Program-made: the position numbers and the translations under genes
Assembly (NCBI RefSeq): GCF_003058055.1
Contig: NZ_QBTZ01000001.1
Span: 126,501 to 190,500 of the forward strand
DNA: 64,000 nucleotides
Origin: Acidovorax sp. 107
GTDB taxonomy: Bacteria; Pseudomonadota; Gammaproteobacteria; Burkholderiales; Burkholderiaceae_C
Direction of reading: 5' to 3'
Notes under the pieces: generated by a model
The model's database searches: none
What the model saw: the letters and a program-made list of their open reading frames with translations, nothing else
Told to the model about the DNA's origin: nothing
In this document: one piece after another, positions 1 through 9,902 of the stretch
Layout: every line of letters begins with the position of its first letter
Numbering within the stretch: position 1 is the first letter of the stretch

Positions 1-1396
<1,396 letters not shown>

Positions 1397-1437
1397 GGGG
1401 TGCTCCTCTGGATGGAAAACGAATGCAGGGCAGGGGG

Positions 1438-3108
1438 TCAGACGCGCGTCTGGTCAAACCCGGCCTTCTGGCCGGTGCCGTAAACCTTGAGCGCGCCCTT
1501 CTCGCCCACGGCGTTGGGGCGGTTGAAGATCCAGTTCTGCCACGCGGTCAGGCGCCCGAAGATGCGGGTGTTCATGTTCTCCTTGCTGGCAAAGCGCAGG
1601 TTGGCCTCCAGGCCGGTCAGCGCGTCGGGCGACATGGCGGCGCGTTCTTCGATGGCGATGCGGATTTCGTCGGCCCAGTCGATGTCGTCGGGGGCGGCCG
1701 TGACCAGGCCCAGTGCGAGCGCCGCATCTGCATCCAGCGATCGGCCGGCGGTTGCGCGGACGGCTTCCAGCGGGCCTGCCTCTTCATAGAAGCGGCGCTG
1801 CAGGCGGCTTTGGTCATTCACCATGGGCAGCAAGCCAAAGTTGAATGCGTTCAGGGTGAGCGTTGGTGCCTGGTCGGGCGCGTCGGGCAGGGCCAGCATG
1901 TAGGTGCGGTCTGCCGCCAGGGCCAGTTCCGCGAGCGAGCCGGCAAACGCCGAGCCCGTCTCGATCAGCGCGAAGAGGCTGCGCGAGGACACATCCAGAC
2001 GGGCAAAGGTGCGCCGCAGTGCGCCGATGGTCTCGCGCACCAGCCAATGGTCCTGATGTGCGAGCAGGACGGCATCGCTGGCCAGCACGGCTTGTGCGTC
2101 CCCCTCGGTCTTCAGCAGCCAGGTGCCAATGTCCAGCTCGTTGGTGCGCAGGTTCAGGATGGCGTCGTCCAGCTCGCGGGCCATTGCCAGCGGCCACCAG
2201 GTGGCGCCGGCTGCTTCAATGGCAGTCGTGTCTGCGGGTTGCGCCCCTTGGGGTGCCTTGATGTACAGCGTGGCCGTGCGCCGTGCGCGGTCGATGTCCA
2301 CCGTCACGTGCTGGTAGCGCATGCCGTCGGCATGGTCCTGCCGCTCCACGCGGGGCAGGGCAATGCCTTGTGCGCCGCTGGGGCGGGTGCTGGTCTGTGC
2401 ATGGGCGGCAGCGCGCTCTTGCACCGTGGCGGCAAATTGCGCGGGCTTGGCGATACGGTCCACCAGGCGCCAGTCCACCGCGCGCTGGCCACGCACGCCC
2501 TCCACGCTGGTACAGAAGATGTCGGCCAAGTCGTGCCGCACGCGGCGCTTGTCCGTGACGCGTGTCAGTCCACCGGTGCCGGGCAACACGCCCAGCAAAG
2601 GCACTTCGGGCAGCGATACGGCAGACGACCGGTCATCGACCAGGATGATTTCATCGCACGCCAGTGCCAGCTCGTAGCCGCCGCCTGCACAGGCGCCATT
2701 CACGGCCGCAATGAACTTGAGGCCTGAGTGTTTGGAGGAGTCTTCAATGCCGTTGCGCGTTTCGTTGGTGAACTTGCAGAAGTTGACCTTCCAGGCGTGG
2801 CTGGATACCCCCAGCATGAAGATGTTGGCGCCCGAGCAAAAGATGCGGTCCTTGCCGCTGGTGACGACGACGCTGCGCACGTGGGGGTGCTCAAAGCGGA
2901 TGCGGTTGAGCGCGTCATGCAGCTCAATGTCCACCCCCAGGTCGTAGCTGTTGAGCTTGAGCTTGTAGCCAGGACGAATCCCGCCGTCCTCCGCAATGTC
3001 GAGGGACAGCCGCGCAGTGGCGCCCTCGACCGACAAGGTCCAGTGGCGGTACTGCGTGGGGTCAGTGCGGTAGTCAACGCGTTCGGGAGCGTGGGTAAGG
3101 TCTGCCAT
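1438..3108 (-). CDS. boxC: Benzoyl-CoA-dihydrodiol lyase BoxC
   Basis: Ring-opening enzyme of the box pathway: 2,3-epoxybenzoyl-CoA plus water gives 3,4-dehydroadipyl-CoA semialdehyde and formate. The 556-residue length fits the family. The N-terminal half has a crotonase-type fold signature, with an oxyanion-type stretch SGANIFMLG near residue 95 and the Gly-rich AVNGACAGGGYELALACD near 135. The ATG at 3108 has GGAG six bases upstream. It is the first gene of the boxC-boxB transcript. The promoter at 3158-3197 and two TGCA-type operators lie directly upstream, placing it under BoxR control. Confidence 0.95.
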   Translation of the reverse strand: MADLTHAPERVDYRTDPTQYRHWTLSVEGATARLSLDIAEDGGIRPGYKLKLNSYDLGVDIELHDALNRIRFEHPHVRSVVVTSGKDRIFCSGANIFMLGVSSHAWKVNFCKFTNETRNGIEDSSKHSGLKFIAAVNGACAGGGYELALACDEIILVDDRSSAVSLPEVPLLGVLPGTGGLTRVTDKRRVRHDLADIFCTSVEGVRGQRAVDWRLVDRIAKPAQFAATVQERAAAHAQTSTRPSGAQGIALPRVERQDHADGMRYQHVTVDIDRARRTATLYIKAPQGAQPADTTAIEAAGATWWPLAMARELDDAILNLRTNELDIGTWLLKTEGDAQAVLASDAVLLAHQDHWLVRETIGALRRTFARLDVSSRSLFALIETGSAFAGSLAELALAADRTYMLALPDAPDQAPTLTLNAFNFGLLPMVNDQSRLQRRFYEEAGPLEAVRATAGRSLDADAALALGLVTAAPDDIDWADEIRIAIEERAAMSPDALTGLEANLRFASKENMNTRIFGRLTAWQNWIFNRPNAVGEKGALKVYGTGQKAGFDQTRV

Positions 3109-3129
3109 GGGATCTCCGTGGAGAATTAA

Positions 3130-3197
3130 TGCAATATAGTGCTTGTGATCTGCTGTTGATGTGCATCATCATGCATGTTTTGCGGTGTGTCAATGCA
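3130..3197 (-). promoter_or_regulatory. boxC promoter with two BoxR-type operators
   Basis: On the minus strand there is a perfect -35 TTGACA (3193-3188), a 17-nt spacer and GATGAT (3170-3165) as -10, giving a start near 3158. The -10 is embedded in TGCA-N6-TGCA at 3162-3175 (both half sites perfect). A second near-match TGCA-N6-TGCT lies at 3130-3143, about +15 to +28, and a lone TGCA at 3194-3197 abuts the -35. BzdR/BoxR of Azoarcus are known to use TGCA-based repeats overlapping promoter and start. The promoter elements are seen; binding is inferred. Confidence 0.75.
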
Positions 3198-3379
3198 TTT
3201 TTTTGCCGATGGAAGTCGCGCTGATGTGCAGCGCCGCTGAGAGCTGCGCGCGGGGCGGGAGGGGGGTGAGCGCGAACTGCACAGGCCGCCGTGATGGCGG
3301 CTCTGTGCCGTGCCGGGATGACAGTGAGTGCTGCGGCGCCGGTGTCCGGGCTGCAGCCGTTCAGAGGGAGTGCAGGGTT

Positions 3380-4321
3380 TTACGCTGCGCGGGCCATGGC
3401 CTTGCGCACACTGGCACTCAGGGCTTGCAGGCTTTGCTCGGGGGTCTGGCCGGAGGTGTCCACCGTGATTTCGGCCTTGGAATAAAAAGCAGCGCGTCCG
3501 TCCAGGATGCGCTTGAGGTCGTCCATGGCCTCTTTGCTGGCGGCCATCGGGCGCATGTCGCCCTGGGCCACCACGCGCCCCATGTGTTCTTCGGGCGCAG
3601 CCCGTAACCACACCGTGGTGCAGTGGGCCAGCAGCTCGTTGAAAGTGGCGGGGTCCGACACAATGCCGCCCGGCGTGGCAATGACCACCTCGCTGTGGAT
3701 CTGTATCGTTTCTTCCAGCGCCCTGCGCTCGTAGCGGCGGTAGGCGGTGGTGCCGTACAGATCATGGATTTCGCGCACGCTGCACCCGGCAAGGGCCTCG
3801 ATGGCGCGGCTCAGTTCAATGAACGGTACGTCCAGCTCGCGCGCCAGCAACGGCCCCAGCGTGGATTTGCCAGCCCCCCGCAGACCCACCAGCGCAATGC
3901 GGCGGTGCCTTGCGACGTCGTTGTGTCCACCGCTCAGCAGCTCGTGCAGCGCCAGGCGGGCGCGGCGCAGTTCGGGCTCGCTGCGGTGTTCCAGCAATTC
4001 GCGGATCAGCAGCCATTCGGGCGATTGCGTCGTGAAGTCGCCCACCAGCTCCGCCAGCGAGCAGTGCAGTGCATGGGCCACCTGCTGCAGCACCAGGATG
4101 GAGGCGTTGCCGGTGCCGTACTCCAGGTTGGCCAGGTGGCGTTCAGACACGTCGGCGGCCACGGCCACCGCCTTGCGGGTCAGGCCCCGCTGCGCTCGCA
4201 GGTTGCGAACGCGCTCGCCCAGAGCCACCAGAAGGGGGTTCTTGGGCTCCTCGGCCGATGGCGGCGCACCCTCCTGCGCGGAGGCGGGTGCCAGCAGCCC
4301 CGCCGTTTCTGTTTCGTTCAT
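3380..4321 (-). CDS. boxR: BoxR/BzdR-family repressor (XRE HTH plus shikimate-kinase-like domain)
   Basis: Transcriptional repressor of benzoate genes; in this family benzoyl-CoA is the inducer. Residues about 34-95 form an XRE-type helix-turn-helix (LTRKAVAVAADVSERHLANLE). The C-terminal half resembles shikimate kinase, with P-loop GLRGAGKSTLG around residue 150; in the family this domain senses the ligand rather than phosphorylating shikimate. I chose the ATG at 4321 because AAAGGA precedes it on the minus strand; an in-frame ATG at 4369 would place the start 4 nt from the operator at 4373-4386 and has no ribosome site. It lies between the two box transcripts and probably autoregulates. Confidence 0.93.
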   Translation of the reverse strand: MNETETAGLLAPASAQEGAPPSAEEPKNPLLVALGERVRNLRAQRGLTRKAVAVAADVSERHLANLEYGTGNASILVLQQVAHALHCSLAELVGDFTTQSPEWLLIRELLEHRSEPELRRARLALHELLSGGHNDVARHRRIALVGLRGAGKSTLGPLLARELDVPFIELSRAIEALAGCSVREIHDLYGTTAYRRYERRALEETIQIHSEVVIATPGGIVSDPATFNELLAHCTTVWLRAAPEEHMGRVVAQGDMRPMAASKEAMDDLKRILDGRAAFYSKAEITVDTSGQTPEQSLQALSASVRKAMARAA

Positions 4322-4372
4322 ACCCATCCTTTTCATGGAGCACCCTGGCCTTCTCAGGGAAAACGCCATGCA

Positions 4373-4414
4373 TGCACTATAGTGCTTGACATGAATCTTT
4401 GAGGTAACTATGGT
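4373..4414. promoter_or_regulatory. Divergent box promoter region with BoxR-type operator
   Basis: TGCA-CTATAG-TGCT at 4373-4386 contains the perfect 12-bp palindrome GCACTATAGTGC (4374-4385). Its last base overlaps a perfect rightward -35 TTGACA (4386-4391), followed by 17 nt and TATGGT (4409-4414), predicting a start near 4421 for the DUF4863-boxD-bclA transcript. The same palindrome lies 52-65 nt upstream of the boxR ATG, so one site can control both directions. Confidence 0.7.
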
Positions 4415-4512
4415 TCATCAATTGGCAAAATACTGCATGTTTTGGATGCGCGCAAGGCGGTGGATCAAAAACGGTGCAGATTGGGCCCCGACTCTAGCTG
4501 CACCCACTGCCC

Positions 4513-4980
4513 ATGTCCGACAAAACTGCATTTCACCAAGCCCTGGCTGATCTGACCGCCCAGCTCGCTGGCAAACCGCTGGATGCCGCTCTGGCGCAAT
4601 GGCTTAACACTGCACACGGCCCCACCAGTGCGAGCTACCAGCGCTTGCGGGAGGCGTGTCTTCAGGGCGTGCGCGAGGGGTGGTTGTGTGAACGCGAGGG
4701 CGCTGGCATTCGCTACGGCCGCGTGTTCAAGCCCGAAGATGCCTTGCACCGGTTTTCTGTGGACGTGGTGGACATGCAAAACATTGCAGGCCCCCACCAC
4801 ACCCATCCGCAGGGCGAAATCGATTTGATCATGCCGCTGGAGGGCGAGGCGGTGTTTGACGGCCACCCTGCCGGATGGTGCGTTTACCCGCCCGGCAGTG
4901 CCCACCACCCCACGGTGGCTAACGGCAGAGCGCTGGTGCTGTACCTGCTGCCCGAGGGGCAGATCCAGTTCACCCGCTAG
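4513..4980 (+). CDS. DUF4863 / 4-hydroxylaminobenzoate lyase-like cupin-type protein
   Basis: A 155-residue protein that I place in the DUF4863 family, which includes PnbB-type 4-hydroxylaminobenzoate lyases and often accompanies box genes. The C-terminal half looks like a metal-binding beta barrel: HHTHPQGEIDLIMPL supplies His and Glu ligands, and PGSAHHPTV a further His. The substrate here is not known; the setting suggests a benzoate derivative or an auxiliary step of the box pathway rather than nitrobenzoate use. First gene of the rightward box transcript, 55 nt before boxD. No strong Shine-Dalgarno is visible. Confidence 0.75.
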   Translation: MSDKTAFHQALADLTAQLAGKPLDAALAQWLNTAHGPTSASYQRLREACLQGVREGWLCEREGAGIRYGRVFKPEDALHRFSVDVVDMQNIAGPHHTHPQGEIDLIMPLEGEAVFDGHPAGWCVYPPGSAHHPTVANGRALVLYLLPEGQIQFTR

Positions 4981-5035
4981 TGCTGGCGCCTGCGCTGCTT
5001 CCACATGGACCTTCTCGCTCTGAAAGACCGACTGC

Positions 5036-6586
5036 ATGACTGAATTGCTCGCCAACCACGTTGCCGGCCGCTGGCAACACGGAACAGGGCCCGGCACCGA
5101 ATTGCGCGACCCTGTGCTGGGCACCGCCCTGGTGCGGGTGGACGCCACGGGGTTGAACCTGCCCGAGGCCTTTGCATTTGCCCGCGAACAGGCCGGGGCT
5201 GCGCTGCGCGCCGCCACCTACCGTGAGCGGGCTGCCATGCTCGGCGCGGTCGCCAAGGTGTTGCAGGCGCACCGCGACAGTTACTACGACATTGCCACTG
5301 CCAACTCCGGCACCGTCAAGACGGACTCCGCGGTGGACATCGACGGCGGAATCTTCACCCTCGGCCAATACGCCAGATGGGGTGATGCGCTGGGCGATGT
5401 GCGCGTGCTGCGCGACGGGGACGCCATCAGGCTGGGCAAAGAACCGGTCTTTCAGTCGCAACACCTGCAGGTGCCCCGGCCTGGGGTGGCGCTGTGCATC
5501 AACGCGTTCAACTTTCCCGCCTGGGGGCTCTGGGAAAAAGCCGCGCCCGCCTTGCTGTCGGGCATGCCGGTCATCGTCAAGCCCGGCACATCCACGGCGT
5601 GGCTGACCCAGCGCATGGTGCAGGACGTGGTGAACGCCGGGGTGCTGCCCGCCGGCGCCCTGTCGGTCATCGCGGGAAGCTCGGCGGGCTTGATGGACGC
5701 GCTGCAACCGTTTGATGTGGTCTCGTTCACCGGTTCTGCCGAGACGGCGGGCGTTGTGCGGGCGCATCCGGCGGTGGCGCAGCGTGCGGTGCGCGCCAAC
5801 ATCGAGGCCGACAGCCTCAATGCCGCGCTGCTGATGCCTGATGAGGCGCCCAGCAGCGCCGCCTTTGACTTGCTGGTGCGCGAAGTCGTCCGCGAGATGA
5901 CTGTCAAGTCCGGTCAGAAGTGCACCGCGATCCGCCGCATTCTGGTTCCCGCCGCGTTGTACGCTGCGGTGGCCGAGGCGGTCAGTGCCCAACTGGCCCG
6001 CGTGGTGGTGGGCAACCCCCGCAACCCGGAGGTGCGCATGGGCTCGCTGGTGAGCCGCGCGCAGTTCGATGGGGTGCAGGCAGGCATTGCCGCCCTGGCC
6101 GTCCATACCGATGTCCTGCACGACGGCAGAACCCGGCCCCTGGTTGACGCCGACCCTGCCGTGGCGGCCTGCGTCGGCCCGGTGCTGCTGGGTGCGCGCG
6201 ATGCCGACCGGGCCTCCATCGTCCATGACGTGGAGGTGTTTGGCCCGGTGGCCACTTTGCTGCCCTACAACGACCTGCCCCATGCGCTGGCCCTGGCGCA
6301 ACGTGGCCAGGGCTCGCTGGTGACCTCGCTCTACGGCGCCGATGACAAGTCCCTGGCACAGGCCGCCATTGCACTGGCGGCGAGCAACGGCCGGGTGCAT
6401 GTGGTGACGCCGGCCGTGGCCACTGCGCACACGGGCCACGGCAATGTCATGCCGATGTCTCTGCACGGCGGACCCGGCCGGGCTGGCGGTGGTGCCGAGC
6501 TGGGCGGCTTGCGGGCGCTGGACTTCTACCACCAGCGCAGTGCGGTGCAGGCCAGCCCCGAAGTGCTCGCGGCGCTGGGCTGCTGA
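5036..6586 (+). CDS. boxD: 3,4-dehydroadipyl-CoA semialdehyde dehydrogenase
   Basis: Oxidises the BoxC product 3,4-dehydroadipyl-CoA semialdehyde with NADP+ to 3,4-dehydroadipyl-CoA. The 516 residues form an aldehyde dehydrogenase fold close to the N-terminal domain of PaaZ. Visible are the cofactor-site stretch INAFNFPAWG, the general-base region EADSLNAAL (Glu near 257) and the catalytic Cys in VKSGQKCTA near residue 296. It lies between the DUF4863 gene and bclA on the same strand (48 nt to bclA), completing the pathway set for conversion of benzoate towards beta-oxidation. Confidence 0.93.
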   Translation: MTELLANHVAGRWQHGTGPGTELRDPVLGTALVRVDATGLNLPEAFAFAREQAGAALRAATYRERAAMLGAVAKVLQAHRDSYYDIATANSGTVKTDSAVDIDGGIFTLGQYARWGDALGDVRVLRDGDAIRLGKEPVFQSQHLQVPRPGVALCINAFNFPAWGLWEKAAPALLSGMPVIVKPGTSTAWLTQRMVQDVVNAGVLPAGALSVIAGSSAGLMDALQPFDVVSFTGSAETAGVVRAHPAVAQRAVRANIEADSLNAALLMPDEAPSSAAFDLLVREVVREMTVKSGQKCTAIRRILVPAALYAAVAEAVSAQLARVVVGNPRNPEVRMGSLVSRAQFDGVQAGIAALAVHTDVLHDGRTRPLVDADPAVAACVGPVLLGARDADRASIVHDVEVFGPVATLLPYNDLPHALALAQRGQGSLVTSLYGADDKSLAQAAIALAASNGRVHVVTPAVATAHTGHGNVMPMSLHGGPGRAGGGAELGGLRALDFYHQRSAVQASPEVLAALGC

Positions 6587-6634
6587 CCCCCGAACCCACC
6601 CACAAAAACAACGCCATCGCGACGGAGACACGCC

Positions 6635-8188
6635 ATGAACAGCCTTCCAGAACAGTTCAATTTTGCAGAGCATCTGTTCGCCCTGAACCGCGCGCGGGGT
6701 GACCGCATTGCCTACATCGACGATCAGGGAAGCCTGAGCTACAGCGCGCTGGAAGACCGTGCACGGCGGCTGGCGGCGGTGCTGGCCAACGCCGGTGTGC
6801 GGCGCGAGGAACGCGTGCTGCTGCTGATGCTGGACACCAGCGACTGGCCGGTGGCGTTTCTGGGTTGCCTCTATGCCGGTGTGGTGCCGGTGGCGGTCAA
6901 CACCCTGCTCAAGCCCGACGACTATGCTTACATGCTGACGCACTGTCGCGCACAGGCGGCGCTGGTCTCTGGCGCATTGCTGCCGGTGCTGAACGAGGCG
7001 CTGGCCCTGGCGCCCCACCACGAAGTGCGCGCTTGTGTGGTGTCGCAGCCGCAGGGCACGTTGGCTGCGGGGGCAGTGGACATGCAGGCCGCCATTGCCA
7101 GCACCCCCGCGCTGACTGCGCCCGCGCGCACGGGGCCTGACGAGCCCGGGTTCTGGCTCTACTCTTCCGGCTCCACGGGCAAGCCCAAGGGCACGGTGCA
7201 CACCCAGGGCAGCCTGTGGTGGACGGCCGAGCTGTATGGCAAGGCGGTGCTGGGCCTGACCGACAAGGACGTGTGCTTTTCGGCTGCCAAGCTCTACTTT
7301 GCCTATGGGCTGGGCAACAGCCTGACCTTTCCGTTGTCGGTGGGCGCCACGGTGGTGCTGATGGCCGAACGCCCCACGCCAGACGCTACGTTCGAGCGCT
7401 GGACGCGCCACCAGCCCACGGTGTTCTTTGGGGCGCCCACCGGGTTCGCCGGCATGCTCGCCTCGCCCCGCCTGCCTTCCCGCAGCGCGGTGGCGCTGCG
7501 CATGTGCTCGTCGGCCGGCGAGGCGCTGCCGGCCGAGATTGCACAGCGCTTCAAGGACCATTTCGGTTGCGACATCATTGATGGCATTGGCTCGACAGAG
7601 ATGCTGCACATCTTCCTTTCCAACCGCCCTGGCGATGTGCGCTACGGCAGCACGGGCAAACCGGTGCCGGGCTACGAGATATCCCTGCGCGGCGAAGACG
7701 GCAGCGAGGTGCCGCAGGGCGAAATCGGTGACCTCTACATCCAGGGCCCCAGCGCTGCGCTGATGTACTGGAACAACCGTGCCAAGACCCGCGAGACCTT
7801 CCAGGGCGCGTGGACCAAAAGCGGCGACAAGTACGTGCGCGATGCCGAGGGCTATTACACCTACGCCGGGCGCAGCGACGACATGCTCAAGGTCAGCGGC
7901 ATTTATGTGTCCCCCTTCGAGGTGGAGGCCACGTTGATGCAGCACACCTCTGTGCTGGAGGCGGCCGTGATCGGCACGCAGGATGCTGACGGCCTGACCA
8001 AGACCAAGGCGTTTGTGGTGCTCAAAGACGGGCAGGCGGTCACACCGGATGAACTCAAGGCCTTTGTGAAGGAACGCCTGGCGCCCTACAAGTACCCGCG
8101 TCTGATCGAGTTCCTGCCCGAGCTGCCCAAGACAGCCACCGGCAAAATCCAGCGCTTTCGGCTGCGCGAACGGGAGCAGCGGGCGTGA
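6635..8188 (+). CDS. bclA: Benzoate-CoA ligase
   Basis: Activates benzoate with ATP and CoA to benzoyl-CoA, the entry step and the source of the BoxR inducer. The 517-residue protein has the adenylate-forming signature YSSGSTGKPKG (about 176-186), the motif DGIGSTEMLH, the hinge/A8 region YAGRSDDMLKVSG, and the C-terminal catalytic Lys in KTATGKIQR. The stretch AKLYFAYGLGNSLTFPL is typical of the benzoate ligase subfamily. A GGAG lies about 9 nt upstream of the ATG. The stop overlaps the next gene by 4 nt (GTGA), indicating translational coupling. Confidence 0.94.
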   Translation: MNSLPEQFNFAEHLFALNRARGDRIAYIDDQGSLSYSALEDRARRLAAVLANAGVRREERVLLLMLDTSDWPVAFLGCLYAGVVPVAVNTLLKPDDYAYMLTHCRAQAALVSGALLPVLNEALALAPHHEVRACVVSQPQGTLAAGAVDMQAAIASTPALTAPARTGPDEPGFWLYSSGSTGKPKGTVHTQGSLWWTAELYGKAVLGLTDKDVCFSAAKLYFAYGLGNSLTFPLSVGATVVLMAERPTPDATFERWTRHQPTVFFGAPTGFAGMLASPRLPSRSAVALRMCSSAGEALPAEIAQRFKDHFGCDIIDGIGSTEMLHIFLSNRPGDVRYGSTGKPVPGYEISLRGEDGSEVPQGEIGDLYIQGPSAALMYWNNRAKTRETFQGAWTKSGDKYVRDAEGYYTYAGRSDDMLKVSGIYVSPFEVEATLMQHTSVLEAAVIGTQDADGLTKTKAFVVLKDGQAVTPDELKAFVKERLAPYKYPRLIEFLPELPKTATGKIQRFRLREREQRA

Positions 8189-9015
8189 ATGCCAACGTCG
8201 CTGCACCTGGCCCCGTGGCGGGCGTAGAACGCTTGTCCGTGGTATGGCGCAACCGCACGGTCCACATCGAGTACCAGTGGATAGCCCCCGAGCGCAGCGA
8301 CGCCCCCTTGGTAGTGTTCCTGCACGAAGGCCTGGGCTCGGTGGCGATGTGGAAGGACTTCCCGCGCCAGCTGTGCGATGCGGGTGGGTTTCGGGGGCTG
8401 GTGTTCTCTCGCCCTGCCTATGGCCGGTCCACCCCCCGGGGCGCGGACGAGGTGTGGGGCCCGGATTTCATGCACCAACAAGCTCACGAGGTGGTGCCCG
8501 CATTCCTCGATGCACTGGGAGTGCAGGAGGCCGCCTGGCTCTTCGGCCACAGCGATGGCGCATCGATTGCCCTGCTGATGGCTGCGCGCTGGCCGCAGCG
8601 CGTGCAAGGTCTGGTGGTGATGGCGCCGCACCTCTTTGTGGAAGACGTGACGGTGCAGAACATCGAACGCGCGCGGGACGCCTACGAACAGACCGACCTG
8701 CGCCACAAGCTGGGGCGCTACCACGACGATGTGGATTCCGCCTTCTGGGGCTGGAACCGCATCTGGCTGGACCCTGCCTTTCGCGCGTGGAACATCGAGC
8801 CCGAGGTTGCCCAGATCGGCGCACCCGTGCTGGCCATCCAGGGCTGTGACGACGAGTACGGCACCCTGGCACAGATCCGGGGCATTGCCCAGCGCGTGCC
8901 GGGCACCCGGCTGCTGGAGCTGCCGGACTGCGCGCACTCTCCGCACCGCGACCAGCCGGAAGCGGTAATAGCCGCTGCTGTTGCCTTCATCCAAGCGCAC
9001 CACACTCCTGCATAG
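8185..9015 (+). CDS. Alpha/beta hydrolase of the box cluster
   Basis: A 276-residue alpha/beta hydrolase. Oxyanion region FLHEGLGSVAMW, nucleophile elbow GHSDGAS, acid GCDDEYGT and base His in CAHSPHRD complete the catalytic triad. The start is the GTG at 8185, which overlaps the bclA stop by 4 nt; no in-frame ATG lies nearby. Related hydrolases accompany box genes and have been suggested to act as lactonases or acyl-CoA thioesterases. A role in hydrolysing an epoxide- or lactone-type by-product, or excess benzoyl-CoA, is inference. Confidence 0.82.
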   Translation: MNANVAAPGPVAGVERLSVVWRNRTVHIEYQWIAPERSDAPLVVFLHEGLGSVAMWKDFPRQLCDAGGFRGLVFSRPAYGRSTPRGADEVWGPDFMHQQAHEVVPAFLDALGVQEAAWLFGHSDGASIALLMAARWPQRVQGLVVMAPHLFVEDVTVQNIERARDAYEQTDLRHKLGRYHDDVDSAFWGWNRIWLDPAFRAWNIEPEVAQIGAPVLAIQGCDDEYGTLAQIRGIAQRVPGTRLLELPDCAHSPHRDQPEAVIAAAVAFIQAHHTPA

Positions 9016-9074
9016 CTGCGGACGGGGCGGTGGCAGGGCAGTAGCCCGTGCCCCAGCGAGTCCAAAAGAAAGCG

Positions 9075-9767
9075 CTATTCCACCTGGCGCCGCAGCCCTT
9101 CCAGGTCGGTGACGGTGATGCCGCCGTATTCAATCTCCAGCAGGCCCGCGGCCTGCAGCCGCTTCAGCGCCGCGTTGCAGCGCTGGCGTGACACGCCCGA
9201 GAGGTTGGCAATTTCTTCCTGCGACACCTGCAGGTGCGTGTCGCTGCCCGGGTGCAACCAGGGGTGGAACAGGCCGGCGAGCGCGCGGGCCACCTGGCTG
9301 TCGGTATCGAGCAAATGGTGGGCCGTGAAGTTGCCCAGAAACCAGTGCATGCGCTCGTTGATCTGCTGCAGCAGAAAGTGGTCAAAGCTGCGCTGCGTGG
9401 TGTGCAGCCATTCAAAGGTCTCCGCCGGTACCAGCGCAACGCGGCTAGGGCGCAGTGCGATCACGTCGGCCGTGCGTGGCGTGCCGCGCAGCAAGGTGCC
9501 CTCGCCAAACCAGCTCCCTGCCGACAGCCCGCCCAGCGTGACCGAGCGGCCATCGCCTGAGGTCACCGTCCACTTCAGCAGCCCCTCGATGGCGCCATAC
9601 CAATGCACCGGGGTGTGGCCGCGCCTGCACAGCGCGCCGCCCTGGGGCACTTCGACCTCTCGCGCATCGTCCATCACCCGCTGCTGCGCGGCGCTGTTCA
9701 GGGCCGGGAACCAGGCGGAGTGCCGCAGCAGATCGGTGAGGGTAGGGGGAGCCAGTTTGACCAACAT
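9075..9767 (-). CDS. Crp/Fnr-family transcriptional regulator
   Basis: A 230-residue regulator with an N-terminal cyclic-nucleotide-binding-like barrel (PQGGALCRRGHTPVHWYGAI onwards) and a C-terminal winged helix-turn-helix (VSQEEIANLSGVSRQRCNAAL). No four-Cys cluster is present, so it is not an oxygen-sensing Fnr. The ATG at 9767 is chosen because the upstream extension to 9935 is compositionally poor and crosses the intergenic palindrome, while AGGAG lies upstream of 9767. It is divergent from the Bug receptor gene and is the likely regulator of that operon; its ligand is unknown. Confidence 0.85.
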   Translation of the reverse strand: MLVKLAPPTLTDLLRHSAWFPALNSAAQQRVMDDAREVEVPQGGALCRRGHTPVHWYGAIEGLLKWTVTSGDGRSVTLGGLSAGSWFGEGTLLRGTPRTADVIALRPSRVALVPAETFEWLHTTQRSFDHFLLQQINERMHWFLGNFTAHHLLDTDSQVARALAGLFHPWLHPGSDTHLQVSQEEIANLSGVSRQRCNAALKRLQAAGLLEIEYGGITVTDLEGLRRQVE

Positions 9768-9833
9768 GGTGAGAGTGTCTCCTGCGCCCCCGGGTGCTGT
9801 ACAGGCGCGTGCGCGTATTCCCTGAGTCCAAAT

Positions 9834-9847
9834 GTCATCGCGATGAC
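9834..9847. promoter_or_regulatory. Perfect 14-bp palindrome between Crp/Fnr gene and Bug operon
   Basis: GTCATCGCGATGAC is a perfect inverted repeat without spacer, 66 nt upstream of the regulator ATG and 55 nt upstream of the receptor gene. On the plus strand it lies just upstream of a possible -10 AATAAT. Its position makes it a candidate operator for the divergent Crp/Fnr protein, though it does not match the classical Crp or Fnr consensus. Binding is inference. Confidence 0.55.
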
Positions 9848-9902
9848 TGAGTGGCGCGGGGCTACAAAAAATAATGACCGCTCCATCCACAGGAGACACA
9901 TG

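Noticed and set aside
4970..8206. 1078-codon leftward frame opposite boxD and bclA
   Set aside because: Antisense to two well-supported genes; composition is Arg/His/Gly-rich and has no domain.
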